Source: Lentimicrobium saccharophilum (GTDB lineage: Bacteria > Bacteroidota > Bacteroidia > Bacteroidales > Lentimicrobiaceae). Taken from it: 64,000 bases of DNA. A program made the position numbers and the translations under genes. Below, one piece after another: positions 1 to 9,155 of this stretch. The notes under the pieces were generated by a model, which saw only the letters and a list, made by a program, of their open reading frames with translations, was not told the DNA's origin and did not search any database. Position 1 is the first letter of the stretch, and every line of letters begins with the position of its first letter. The stretch covers positions 1,009,021 through 1,073,020 of the forward strand of contig NZ_DF968183.1 in the NCBI RefSeq assembly GCF_001192835.1, read 5' to 3'.

Positions 1-2394
1 GGAAATTTCAAGCACCCTTTCATCAGCCCATCCGACTTCCCCGCCATGTCCGACATAATTCACCAGCAGCGCCCCTTTTTCAACACGGCTCACAATTTCG
101 CGATTTACATCAGGGTAACGGCCTCCTCCGGGCGTCGATTGCTTTTTATATGCATCAAAATAAATTTTATTGACGTTATAAACCGGATCAAGCGTGTCAA
201 TGCTATTTATCAGCTTTTCGGCCTGGTTCAGGTGAGTGTTTCTGTTTTCATCATCCGCCGGCACCACAATCACATTGCGCCAATCGCCATGCGTGGAAGC
301 CGGATTTTCGAGGTAATGCAAAATTTTATCTGTAACGACTTTTGATTGTTCAGCATTTCTGACCGGGAGCCGTCCAATACCGATATCCAACAATCCGGCA
401 GCATTCAGCGCACCTTCGCCTTCATCCAGCAGACCATAATAATCATCAGTAAGGAAAGAGTTTACCAGATGCACAGAATTATCGCTCTGGTACGTTGGAA
501 TAAAAATGGAATTACCTGCCACCCTGTTCTTCACATCGTATGAAGCATTGCCAAAAAGCAGCAGATATTTGGGAAATCCGGCCTCCCTGCCACGATCGTA
601 AAGCATCTTCATAAAGTCACGGATTGCAGTAATATCCTGTATCCCCGAAGAAAACTCATTGTAAATTTCGGGGAGAGGCACAACGATGGCCGAAATTTCT
701 CCCTTATTGTTGTGGGCTGCCGCCAGTCGCGTGGCATCAGTATTAAAATCAGGATGTGTTACGATAATCAGATCGTAATTACCGGTAGAATGCAGATTCT
801 GATTTTTTACTTTCTCACCAAGTTTCACCTCATTGAAAGTAGAATTGTCATGCGCGATCATCTCAACCAGCCGTTCTGTATTTCTCTTGAAAGTATATTG
901 ATTCCCAACTCTTACAGGCTGAATGAATTTTACATCGGCCGGATCGGTAACATCCCAGATCTCAAGTCCTTCAACTGCATTATCGAGTGTAAAGGAAGTA
1001 ATCCTTCCAGCGGAAACCGTTTTCGGGTCCCTGAACGCAAGCTGCCCTCCCGGATACTTCAACCGGCAACGGACATTCAATGAAACAAAATCAATGTAAC
1101 CGAAATCGGTGCTGCTCACCGGGTTAAATCTTACCTGAACATCAAGTTTATTGCTCCCAGGTACAAATGAAGTGGTTGTGGTAACTTCTCTTACATAGTC
1201 CCAATCAGAAACGATTTTTGACAACGAGCTGCTTGCTACCTGTTCGCCATTTACCAGAATATTAAAGGAAATCTGCCCTGCCAATGACCTGCCTGCCAAC
1301 CCATAACGAACAAGGGCTGTTTCATTTGCTACCGGCTCAGCAAACTGAAAAGAAGGAATTGAAAACGTTCTGGTATAGTAATCCAGTTTCTCCCCGAACC
1401 ATTTTCTTCCGCTTTTAATCAGACTGAGGTTATCATTTTCATGAACCCGGAAATCGGTATATTCAACTGAATAAAAGTTAGGTTCTTCCACCGGGCCGGG
1501 ATCCACAGCGATCCTCTTACCTGCAACCGGGCCAATGGTAACAAAATAGCAGGCTTCATCCGCGTAAGGATGCTTCAGATGTTCCATCCGCGCTGAAAAC
1601 GGGTTCATATTCCATGCCAGCGTACCCTGACCATAAAAAAGAATATAATCACCCTGTGCAAAAACACCGGGACTTGCGGTTACCACCTTTATGGCATTCT
1701 CAGCCAGATCATCAATCCTGCTTCCACCGGCCCCCTCAGGAAGCATACGGCCGCCATTCCCGAAAATCCGGATCATATCAGGATTCAAACCATTTACATT
1801 GATTCCCAGGTTCTTCAGATCATTATAAGTTAAACGGTAAATCCCGGTTTCGTTAATGTAAATCTTATACCAGTCTCCCGAAGCAAGCACGGAGTTCATG
1901 GCATAACTGCGCTCATTTTTTTCGGATGCCGGTTCGGAAGCAGTGATAAAATCCAGCCGGAATTCCGACAATTTCATGATCTGACCCGAAGACGGCTCCA
2001 GAGCGAAGGGCACTATCGTAACCATTGCCCAGGGTCTGCCGTTTTCGTACATCAACTCAACCTCAGGTGTCAGTTGTTTAGGCAACTCTTCTCCTGCCAA
2101 CAGAATCCTGTCAGAATCCGTAAGCGGAATAAACTTTTCACCCGATAACTGAACCTCAATTAAACGATGCCCTTCCGGCAGCCTGAAGCGATTAACATAT
2201 GCGGGCATATTGCTTTCAGGCAGAAAAGGGAACTGCGCACCTTTAAATGAAGGTGCAGATACTGAGGAATCGGTACCCCGCACAAGGGTGGCCGGACGCT
2301 CCCATTCCAGTGATTTCAGCACAGAAACCTGACCTGTTAGACTCAGAGATAATGCAGCGAAACAAAAAGCAAGAAAAGGCGATTTTATTTTCAT
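1..2394 (-). CDS. porU: PorU-type T9SS sortase (C25 peptidase family), 3' part cut off by window edge
   Basis: An open frame runs without a stop from the ATG at 2394 to base 1, giving 798 residues of N-terminal sequence; the C-terminus lies outside the window. It begins with a signal peptide (MKIKSPFLAFCFAALSLSLT). The segment SVLASGDWYKI near residue 175 is typical of PorU proteins. The peptidase C25 fold follows, with the catalytic His in NYVGHGGE (H783); the catalytic Cys would lie just beyond the edge. PorU proteins cleave the C-terminal sorting domain of T9SS cargo at the outer surface and attach the cargo to lipid. It follows a longer paralog after only 27 bases, so the two are probably one operon. 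Databases name a second PorU-like family PorU2; which of the two copies is the classical one cannot be decided here. Confidence 0.85.
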   Translation of the reverse strand, partial: MKIKSPFLAFCFAALSLSLTGQVSVLKSLEWERPATLVRGTDSSVSAPSFKGAQFPFLPESNMPAYVNRFRLPEGHRLIEVQLSGEKFIPLTDSDRILLAGEELPKQLTPEVELMYENGRPWAMVTIVPFALEPSSGQIMKLSEFRLDFITASEPASEKNERSYAMNSVLASGDWYKIYINETGIYRLTYNDLKNLGINVNGLNPDMIRIFGNGGRMLPEGAGGSRIDDLAENAIKVVTASPGVFAQGDYILFYGQGTLAWNMNPFSARMEHLKHPYADEACYFVTIGPVAGKRIAVDPGPVEEPNFYSVEYTDFRVHENDNLSLIKSGRKWFGEKLDYYTRTFSIPSFQFAEPVANETALVRYGLAGRSLAGQISFNILVNGEQVASSSLSKIVSDWDYVREVTTTTSFVPGSNKLDVQVRFNPVSSTDFGYIDFVSLNVRCRLKYPGGQLAFRDPKTVSAGRITSFTLDNAVEGLEIWDVTDPADVKFIQPVRVGNQYTFKRNTERLVEMIAHDNSTFNEVKLGEKVKNQNLHSTGNYDLIIVTHPDFNTDATRLAAAHNNKGEISAIVVPLPEIYNEFSSGIQDITAIRDFMKMLYDRGREAGFPKYLLLFGNASYDVKNRVAGNSIFIPTYQSDNSVHLVNSFLTDDYYGLLDEGEGALNAAGLLDIGIGRLPVRNAEQSKVVTDKILHYLENPASTHGDWRNVIVVPADDENRNTHLNQAEKLINSIDTLDPVYNVNKIYFDAYKKQSTPGGGRYPDVNREIVSRVEKGALLVNYVGHGGEVGWADERVLEIS

Positions 2395-2421
2395 TTTTTG
2401 GTCAAAATTATTTTCTTTCAA

Positions 2422-5400
2422 TCATCTGACAATCGAAATTTTAACAGATTTTGAAGCCTGAAGCCCGGTTGCGCTATTAACAACCAAGCGTCCGATATAA
2501 AAACCGGGATTTAACGGACGGCCCTGGTTATTGCGTCCATCCCATTCAAAAGCTGTTGTCCGGAAACCATCCGCAAAAACAGTCCGGTTCAGCACTGCCA
2601 CAGAAGCACCGGACAATGAAAAGATGCTCAGGGTCAACTCCAGATCCTGACCAGACTGATTATGGTCGAACTCAAACCTGGTAAAGTCATTCATGGGATT
2701 GGGATAAGCGTCGAAGCTTCCGATCACCATCTCGCCGGATGAAACAACATAAAAGGTAATGCTGGCATCCGCGGAGTTATTGTTAACATCCCAGGTCTTC
2801 AATCTGAGGGTGTGCAAACCAGGCGAAAGATTTTTAAACGGAAATACAACCTTTCCACTCTGAAAAGTATTCAGGTCCGATTGATAATACTCATTCAGAA
2901 TATACGGACTATCTGTTTTTCCATCCAGAATGGCAACGATATCATGGCCTATGCCGTTGCCGATGGTGTTGATGCCGCTGATATCCGCAAGCAGGGCAAG
3001 CATTACCGGATTCTCGTCGGTAAATCCGCCCGGCCGGAAATCGGTGTTGTTCATAAAAATGGATATCTCCGGCCCATCATAATCATCCAGATTCTTATTG
3101 CTGATCCCTCCAATAACAATGTCAGTGTAGTACCCTGCAGCATCCTGCTCCCCGTTGGTGGCATAATAACTGATTTTCCCCTGACCGAACTGATACCCGA
3201 TGTCGCGTGGGACAATAAAAGTCAAGCTGAAACGGCCATCCTCAACCATCACGTTGCCTTTATAAATAATATTTCTCCTCACTGTAAATGACATTGAATT
3301 TGCCCCGTCACTTCCAAAAGTATTTATCTGGCTTTCCTTATCAAATACAATCGCTGTAACAACACCGTTAAATCCTGCAAGAATATTTCTGTCATTATCG
3401 GCTACAATTCCACTGATGGTTATTTCACCCAATGCCCTGAGTGTATCTGCATCACCGTTAACTGTGCGGCCGTTAATTTCTGTTGTAATAACATCATACT
3501 TTGGGTAAGCCATTTTCATTGCAGGGTCGCCCAGCAGCACAAACTTCTTACTGTTGGGATCTGATCCTGTCACCCTTTTTGAAATTCTGATGAGATCCCC
3601 GAGGAATGGCATACCATTGCCATCCGGTTTCAGGGCAATGTTGTAAAAATTGCGTGCAAGGTTGAAGTTGGGGGTTCCAAAAGTGGGTCTTGCCGTAGTA
3701 AACAATGCTATTCCGCCGCCCCGGGGATTCAGAAACACCAGTTCCCCTCCTGATCGCCTGAGCGGATCATCATAGCGGCTGAATTCACAGGTTGCCGTCA
3801 TAAAGACCGGCAAACGGTCATAGTTGGTCCAACTGTTGATATCGGAAATTTCAAGAATCCGTTCGTGTGTCCAACCTGTTTCTCCTCCATGTCCGGTGTA
3901 ATTTACAATCAGTGCACCCTTTTCCAACCGCTGGTTGATTGCGGCGGTTGCATCAGGGGCCCGCTGCCCGCCGGGAGTCGAAATCTGTGGATAAGCATCC
4001 AGAAATATTTTATCAATATTATATTTTCTATAAGTCGTGTCAATCATGGTTGCGATCTGGTCAGCCTGCCGCATATGCTCGTTACCATCGCCGTCGTCGG
4101 CAACAAATGCAATCATATTCCGCCAATCACCATGTACCGATTCGGCAGCGGTTGCATAATGTATAATCTTATCTACAGCCATCCGGGCTTCTTCAGGCGT
4201 TGCAACCACAAGCCGGCCAACACCGATATCCATAATGTCTGTGGAAAAACCACCCTCATTGTCGTCAATACATCCGAAGAAATCGTCGGTAGCATAGGAA
4301 GTAACGGGATGAAGCGATTCAGGGGCCTGAAATGTGGGGATAAAGTTGGTATTACCTGCCAATCTGTCCTTATAATCGTATGATGCATCACCAAAAAGCA
4401 GCATAAAGCGGGGTTTAATCCCTTCACCACCGCGATGCCAGAGCATCTTCATGAAATCGCGGATGGCACTGATATCCTGTGCACCTGAAGAAAACTCATT
4501 GTAAATAGCCTGTGGCTGGACAACAATAACACTAAAATCATTATGCTGGCTATGAAAAGCGGCCAGGCGAGCTGCTTCCTCCGCGAATAACGGATGAGTA
4601 AGAATTACCATATCGGCAGACCCCATTGAATGCAAATCCTGATTGGCAACCTGTTCAACAAAAACAGGTTTCAGGAAAGAAGATGCATCACTCAGGATAT
4701 ACTCCCTCAGTGTATCTGCCAGCGCCCTGAAAGTAAGGGTACCTGCAGAGACTGAGGGCTGAATGTAGCCGGGATTCAGGGGATCGGTAACATCCCACAG
4801 CCAGTCATGTGTTGTAGTCGTTGTTACCCGGTATTCAACAACATCCTGCAAACCGGTCTTTCTGAAAGCAAACTGGCCGCCACTGAAGTTCAGCATGGCT
4901 ACTGCATTAAGCTCAATAAAATTCAGCCACCCGATCGCACTGTTTACCGGCTTATTATAATTGATTTTGAGACCATTGAAACTACCGTTGTGCTCGATTT
5001 CGAATGTTTCAGTCGACATCCTGGCATAGTTGGTATTGAAATCAGTGATAATCGAAGGAATAAAAAGGTTAAATGTCTTGTCTGATGCTGCCAACGTAAA
5101 GAAACTCGCGGATGTCGAACGTGCTGCAGCACTCAGCCTGACCTGAAGAGGTCTGGATGTTTCAGGAACAAATGACTTAAAGGTATAGTCACGCGAAGTA
5201 ATCAGATCGAAAATATCCCCGAACCATTCCTTACCCGATTTGATGAGGTTTACCTCGTCAGAATGATATGCATCATAGAAATCAAATGAGTTCACGATGG
5301 TGGGTACGCCCGTCTGGGGCTGGGGGAATTCAGGAATTCGCCTGCCGGGAGTTGAGCCTGTCGTTATAAAATAATAGGATTCATCTGAATAAAGATGGGG

Positions 5401-6225
5401 CTTATGTTCAAACAACCCGGATTGGATATTATACTTCCATGCCAGGGGCCCTTGTCCATAAAAAAGAAAATAATCGCCCGGATCAAATTTACCATCTCCG
5501 CCATCAATCACCATGACCGGGACCTCAGGCAGATCATCATATCTCGTTGCACCTGCCCGTTCAGGAAGCATACCTCCTCCATACCCGTGAACCCTGATAC
5601 CGGATGAAGAAAGGCCATTCACCATCACGCCCATCGCCGAAAGGTCATCATACGTAAGCTGTTGAATACCAGTCTTTTTCACAGCAACCCTATACCAATC
5701 GCCTGCAGAAAGTACGGAAGAAGCTGTATATTGCCGGGATTCCATTCCACTTCTCTCATTGCCTCCTTCAACTTTCAGATCAAAAGAAATCAGTTTTTCA
5801 ATTACACCGGTCAACTTATTCCTTCTCAGCGGCACTAAATTTATTAAAAGACGACCTTCGCCCCGGTCATAAACTAACGTGGCATTATAATCAGATTCAC
5901 CTGACCAGCTTGCTGAATCCGATTGATCAAATGCTTCTCTTTCAGCCATCGTCAACTCAGCATATTGCATGGAAGTGAAGCTCAGTTCAGGAAGCACATC
6001 AAAATGACCTTCAGCATAAAAGCTGTAAACAGGCAAGCCGGTTTCTTCAGTGTTGTAACACGATTCACAATGCAGCCAGTAGTGTTCAGTGTTGTCATCT
6101 GCCGGATGTCCGGCGTATGGCATATACCACTTAACGAAGTATTGCGCAGATAAATTCTCCTGCGGAAATATCAGATATAGAAACAAGATTGCACTGAATA
6201 CTAAACGAATCGGGTTCATAGGCAA
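2422..6225 (-). CDS. porU: PorU-type T9SS sortase with its own C-terminal sorting domain
   Basis: This 1267-residue protein starts with a signal peptide ending near NLSAQ (residue 3 is an alternative start Met). A PorU N-domain follows, with SVLSAGDWYRVAV near residue 168. The C25 cysteine peptidase domain covers about residues 530-900, with catalytic His779 in NYTGHGGE and Cys813 in TATCEFSRYD, both intact. The last 90 residues are a type A sorting domain (AYPNPMNDF, then PLNPGFYIGRLV, ending KSVKISIVR). The family acts as outer-membrane sortase of the type IX secretion system. It is first in the minus-strand pair, divergent from the porP/gldJ genes. From memory, porU lies beside gldJ in Flavobacterium, which supports the call. 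The two tandem copies align along their visible length but are clearly diverged, so the duplication is old. Confidence 0.88.
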   Translation of the reverse strand: MPMNPIRLVFSAILFLYLIFPQENLSAQYFVKWYMPYAGHPADDNTEHYWLHCESCYNTEETGLPVYSFYAEGHFDVLPELSFTSMQYAELTMAEREAFDQSDSASWSGESDYNATLVYDRGEGRLLINLVPLRRNKLTGVIEKLISFDLKVEGGNERSGMESRQYTASSVLSAGDWYRVAVKKTGIQQLTYDDLSAMGVMVNGLSSSGIRVHGYGGGMLPERAGATRYDDLPEVPVMVIDGGDGKFDPGDYFLFYGQGPLAWKYNIQSGLFEHKPHLYSDESYYFITTGSTPGRRIPEFPQPQTGVPTIVNSFDFYDAYHSDEVNLIKSGKEWFGDIFDLITSRDYTFKSFVPETSRPLQVRLSAAARSTSASFFTLAASDKTFNLFIPSIITDFNTNYARMSTETFEIEHNGSFNGLKINYNKPVNSAIGWLNFIELNAVAMLNFSGGQFAFRKTGLQDVVEYRVTTTTTHDWLWDVTDPLNPGYIQPSVSAGTLTFRALADTLREYILSDASSFLKPVFVEQVANQDLHSMGSADMVILTHPLFAEEAARLAAFHSQHNDFSVIVVQPQAIYNEFSSGAQDISAIRDFMKMLWHRGGEGIKPRFMLLFGDASYDYKDRLAGNTNFIPTFQAPESLHPVTSYATDDFFGCIDDNEGGFSTDIMDIGVGRLVVATPEEARMAVDKIIHYATAAESVHGDWRNMIAFVADDGDGNEHMRQADQIATMIDTTYRKYNIDKIFLDAYPQISTPGGQRAPDATAAINQRLEKGALIVNYTGHGGETGWTHERILEISDINSWTNYDRLPVFMTATCEFSRYDDPLRRSGGELVFLNPRGGGIALFTTARPTFGTPNFNLARNFYNIALKPDGNGMPFLGDLIRISKRVTGSDPNSKKFVLLGDPAMKMAYPKYDVITTEINGRTVNGDADTLRALGEITISGIVADNDRNILAGFNGVVTAIVFDKESQINTFGSDGANSMSFTVRRNIIYKGNVMVEDGRFSLTFIVPRDIGYQFGQGKISYYATNGEQDAAGYYTDIVIGGISNKNLDDYDGPEISIFMNNTDFRPGGFTDENPVMLALLADISGINTIGNGIGHDIVAILDGKTDSPYILNEYYQSDLNTFQSGKVVFPFKNLSPGLHTLRLKTWDVNNNSADASITFYVVSSGEMVIGSFDAYPNPMNDFTRFEFDHNQSGQDLELTLSIFSLSGASVAVLNRTVFADGFRTTAFEWDGRNNQGRPLNPGFYIGRLVVNSATGLQASKSVKISIVR

Positions 6226-6255
6226 TATTTCGGTTTAACGCCGGAAATTGAGACA

Positions 6256-6263
6256 CAAAATTA
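6256..6263 (-). promoter_or_regulatory. candidate -7 box of the PorU operon
   Basis: Read on the minus strand the bases are TAATTTTG, matching the Bacteroidota -7 consensus TAnnTTTG, about 30 bases before the sortase start. No clear TTG -33 element lies at the expected distance, so this is only a candidate. Confidence 0.35.
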
Positions 6264-6337
6264 AACTAATCATGCGGTGCTATCCGTATTAACACGTAAT
6301 TTAAACATGAGGCAACAGAAATAGGTTCATCTATTCG

Positions 6338-6345
6338 TATATTTG
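6338..6345 (+). promoter_or_regulatory. candidate -7 box for porP/sprF-type gene
   Basis: TATATTTG matches TAnnTTTG. Transcription from here would give a leader of about 150 bases before the ATG at 6500, containing the hairpin at 6382-6407. The -33 element is not obvious. Confidence 0.4.
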
Positions 6346-6381
6346 TAATGAAAACTGATATGCCTGATACACCGCTGGGAT

Positions 6382-6407
6382 AATAACGGATTGAGAAATC
6401 CGTTATT
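6382..6407 (+). promoter_or_regulatory. perfect 11-bp hairpin with GAGA tetraloop in the porP leader
   Basis: AATAACGGATT and AATCCGTTATT are exact reverse complements separated by GAGA, a GNRA-type tetraloop. It lies between a candidate promoter and the start codon. A run of seven T bases follows about 25 bases downstream, too far for a standard terminator. It may be a leader structure or part of a small RNA. Confidence 0.5.
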
Positions 6408-6499
6408 GCAGGGGCTTGTCTGAATTTTGCATTTTTTTAAACAAGAGGCCGTCATTATTAAAATTATTCGTAATATTGGCTGCCGAAATTCATTACGAC

Positions 6500-7489
6500 A
6501 TGAGAATTAAGCTAAGCCTGATATTACTGCTGATTACAGCTGGTTTTTCAGGTATTTCGCAGGATGCCTCTTTTTCGCAATACTATGGTAATCCGTTATA
6601 TCTTAATCCTGCCCTGGCCGGTTCCAAAATCTGTCCGAGGCTAACCCTCAATTACAGGAACCAATGGCCGGGTATACCTGCCACTTTTGTAACCTATGCT
6701 GCTTCGTATGATCAATTTATCGATGTGGTTTCCGGCGGTATCGGACTTATGGTTATTTCTGAAGATATGGCAGGCGGGGCAATGAAAACAACCTCAGCCA
6801 GTGGAATGTACTCATTCAGGATGAATATTTCGAAAAACCTGACATTAAATGCCGGTTTTCAGGGAACTTATATTCAGAATAAACTGGATTGGGATAAATT
6901 CATATTTGAAGACCAGTTGCTTGTTGGCGATATCAACAATCTTCCGCCTACCCAGGAAAGTCCTCCCGATCGCCTGAGTATCGGTATGATTGACTTTTCC
7001 GCCGGCATGCTTTTCGGTTACAGGGAGCGATTGTATGGAGGCTTTGCCGCACATCACCTGAATCAGCCTGACAACTCCTTTTACAGTAATGGCGACAGTA
7101 AACTCCCCATGAAAATAACAGCCCATGCCGGTGCACTGATAGATATGCGACAGGGACTCAGCGGTGGCGAGGTTGAAGATCTCAGCATTTCACCAAATAT
7201 AATGTATCAGCAACAGGGTAAGTTTCATCAGTTGAATGTTGGTCTCTACCTGAATGTTTATCCTTTTGTGCTTGGCGCGTGGTTCAGGCACAATTTTGAA
7301 AATCCTGATGCAGTAATTGCACTGGTTGGTTTCCAGCATGCAAAATTTAAGGTCGGATATAGTTACGATTACACTGTTTCACGATTAACCAATGCAACCG
7401 GCGGTGCTCATGAGGTTTCATTTGCATGGCAATTCGACTGCGGGCAGAAAACTTTCAAGCATAAGGCAATAAAATGTCCAAGATTTTAG
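6500..7489 (+). CDS. PorP/SprF family type IX secretion membrane protein
   Basis: 329 residues from the ATG at 6500. The frame extends 28 codons further upstream, but those codons precede a clean signal peptide (MRIKLSLILLLITAGFSGIS), so the internal start is preferred. The mature protein opens with QDASFSQYYGNPLYLNPALAGS, the hallmark of the PorP/SprF family, then alternating strands of an outer-membrane beta-barrel, including GGIGLMVISEDMAG and AHAGALIDM. Family members are outer-membrane partners for particular T9SS cargo (SprF works with SprB in gliding bacteria). The gene is 32 bases before gldJ and probably cotranscribed with it. The giant adhesins at the right end are possible cargo, but that is inference. 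No attached OmpA-like domain is present. Confidence 0.88.
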   Translation: MRIKLSLILLLITAGFSGISQDASFSQYYGNPLYLNPALAGSKICPRLTLNYRNQWPGIPATFVTYAASYDQFIDVVSGGIGLMVISEDMAGGAMKTTSASGMYSFRMNISKNLTLNAGFQGTYIQNKLDWDKFIFEDQLLVGDINNLPPTQESPPDRLSIGMIDFSAGMLFGYRERLYGGFAAHHLNQPDNSFYSNGDSKLPMKITAHAGALIDMRQGLSGGEVEDLSISPNIMYQQQGKFHQLNVGLYLNVYPFVLGAWFRHNFENPDAVIALVGFQHAKFKVGYSYDYTVSRLTNATGGAHEVSFAWQFDCGQKTFKHKAIKCPRF

Positions 7490-7521
7490 TTAATAACAAT
7501 CAAAAACAATAATTTCCGGAA

Positions 7522-9015
7522 ATGATCAGCTACAGAAACATCTATCTGAAGATCTTCTTCTTTGCAACCGTAACCTTTCTCGCATCTTCATGTGCCAAAG
7601 AATCCTCACGAACTACCGGATGGGAATACAACAATTCAAAAAACGGAGGATTTCAGGTTAATACCAAATACGGAGAGCAGCCGGTTGGCCCCGGGCTGAA
7701 ACTGGTTGAAGGCGGCACATTCACCATGGGTCGCACCAGCGACAATCCAATGTATGACTGGGACAATATCCCCAGGAGGGTTACGGTGCCTTCTTTCTAT
7801 ATTGATGAAACTGAGGTTGCCAATGTGGATTATGTAGAATATCTTTATTGGTTAAGCCGTGTATTCGGAACCGATTATCCAGAGGTTTACCGCAAAGCAC
7901 TGCCCGACACCCTGGTTTGGCGGGAAAAACTGGCGTACAACGAGCCCCTGGTTGAAACCTATTTCCGTCATCCGGCTTACAGAAATTATCCTGTTGTCGG
8001 TGTCAGCTGGGTTCAGGCAAATGAATACTGCCTCTGGAGAACTGACCGTGTGAATGAAATGCTGCTTATTCGTGAAGGCATCCTGGACTTTGACCCGGAT
8101 CAGCGAAATGAAAACAATTTCAACACAGAAGCTTACCTGGCTGGCCAATATGAGGGACTTGTCAATAAGCCTTTGAAAGATCTGAATCCCAGTGGAACAG
8201 GTGAACGCCGCGCCAGGCTTGAAGATGGTATTATGGTTCCGAAATACAGACTGCCGACTGAAGCCGAATGGGAGTTTGCCGCTTTGGGTCTTGTTGGTAA
8301 CACCGTTTACGAGCGCATCGTTGAACGCAGGGTTTATCCCTGGAATGGAACCATCGTTCGTTCTGATCAGAAAAAATATTATGGCCAGTTCCTTGCCAAC
8401 TTCAAAAGGGGACGTGGCGACTACATGGGTGTAGCCGGCAGCCTGAACGACGGGGCAGACCTCCCTGCTGAAGTCGCTTCGTACTGGCCGAATGATTATG
8501 GATTGTACAATATGGCCGGTAATGTTGCAGAATGGGTACTTGATGTTTATCGCCCGCTTACTTTCGAAGACATGGCCGATTATGCCCCATACCGTGGAAA
8601 TGTCTTTACAACCAAAGTAACGGATGAAGAAGGCTTCCTTGCACCGAAAGACAGCCTTGGCCGGATTAAGTACCGCGAGGTGACCACTGAAGAAAGCAAA
8701 GACCGTTTCAACTACAGAAGCGCAAATCAGATCAACTACCTTGATGGTGATTATCAATCAACCATCAATCCTGACTGGACAACCATACCCGCCGACAGCG
8801 TGAATACTACCAATATGATGTATGAATATGCCAAAACATCACTGGTATCCGACAAATCGAGGGTTTATAAGGGAGGATCATGGAGAGATCCGGCTTATTA
8901 TCTCAGCCCTGCTACCCGTCGTTACCTGGATCAGAATCTTTCTACCAATTATATCGGATTCCGTTGCGCCATGGGTAAGGTTGGAGGCGCTTACTCTTCG
9001 AGCAAAGGAAAATAA
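7522..9015 (+). CDS. gldJ: GldJ-type lipoprotein of the T9SS/gliding machinery
   Basis: 497 residues. A lipobox (FLASSC, lipidated Cys24) marks an inner-face outer-membrane or periplasmic lipoprotein. The mature start GWEYNNSKNGGFQ, then LVEGGTFTMG, FYIDETEVAN, ALPDTLVWR, YFRHPAYRNYPVVGVSW and WRTDRVNEM follow GldJ sequences closely. The fold is the formylglycine-generating enzyme/sulfatase-modifying type, ending GFRCAMGK. GldJ and its relative GldK form the periplasmic ring part of the T9SS and stabilise other Gld proteins; the fold is used structurally, not as an enzyme. The gene ends in a strong terminator at 9031. PorU-type genes on the other side of porP match the gldJ-porU neighbourhood known from Flavobacterium. 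GldK/PorK is the main alternative, but the N-terminal signature fits GldJ better. Confidence 0.88.
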   Translation: MISYRNIYLKIFFFATVTFLASSCAKESSRTTGWEYNNSKNGGFQVNTKYGEQPVGPGLKLVEGGTFTMGRTSDNPMYDWDNIPRRVTVPSFYIDETEVANVDYVEYLYWLSRVFGTDYPEVYRKALPDTLVWREKLAYNEPLVETYFRHPAYRNYPVVGVSWVQANEYCLWRTDRVNEMLLIREGILDFDPDQRNENNFNTEAYLAGQYEGLVNKPLKDLNPSGTGERRARLEDGIMVPKYRLPTEAEWEFAALGLVGNTVYERIVERRVYPWNGTIVRSDQKKYYGQFLANFKRGRGDYMGVAGSLNDGADLPAEVASYWPNDYGLYNMAGNVAEWVLDVYRPLTFEDMADYAPYRGNVFTTKVTDEEGFLAPKDSLGRIKYREVTTEESKDRFNYRSANQINYLDGDYQSTINPDWTTIPADSVNTTNMMYEYAKTSLVSDKSRVYKGGSWRDPAYYLSPATRRYLDQNLSTNYIGFRCAMGKVGGAYSSSKGK

Positions 9016-9030
9016 ATCACCATACTGTCT

Positions 9031-9066
9031 AAAAAAGTCCATTTGCGCGGCGAATGGACTTTTTTT
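9031..9066 (+). terminator. Rho-independent terminator after gldJ
   Basis: A 13-base arm AAAAAAGTCCATT pairs perfectly with AATGGACTTTTTT across a 9-base loop; the second arm itself supplies the T tract. It lies 16 bases after the gldJ stop. Confidence 0.85.
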
Positions 9067-9155
9067 ATTGGCTGCATTTTATTAAATCCCGGACATATTT
9101 GTTACTTTCGGCAATCAAACAAATGTTGTAACGTTGACCTGATTAAAAAAACAAT

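Noticed and set aside
7852..8757. A 301-codon minus-strand open frame opposite gldJ
   Set aside because: It lies fully inside the well-supported gldJ and its translation has no recognisable family pattern.
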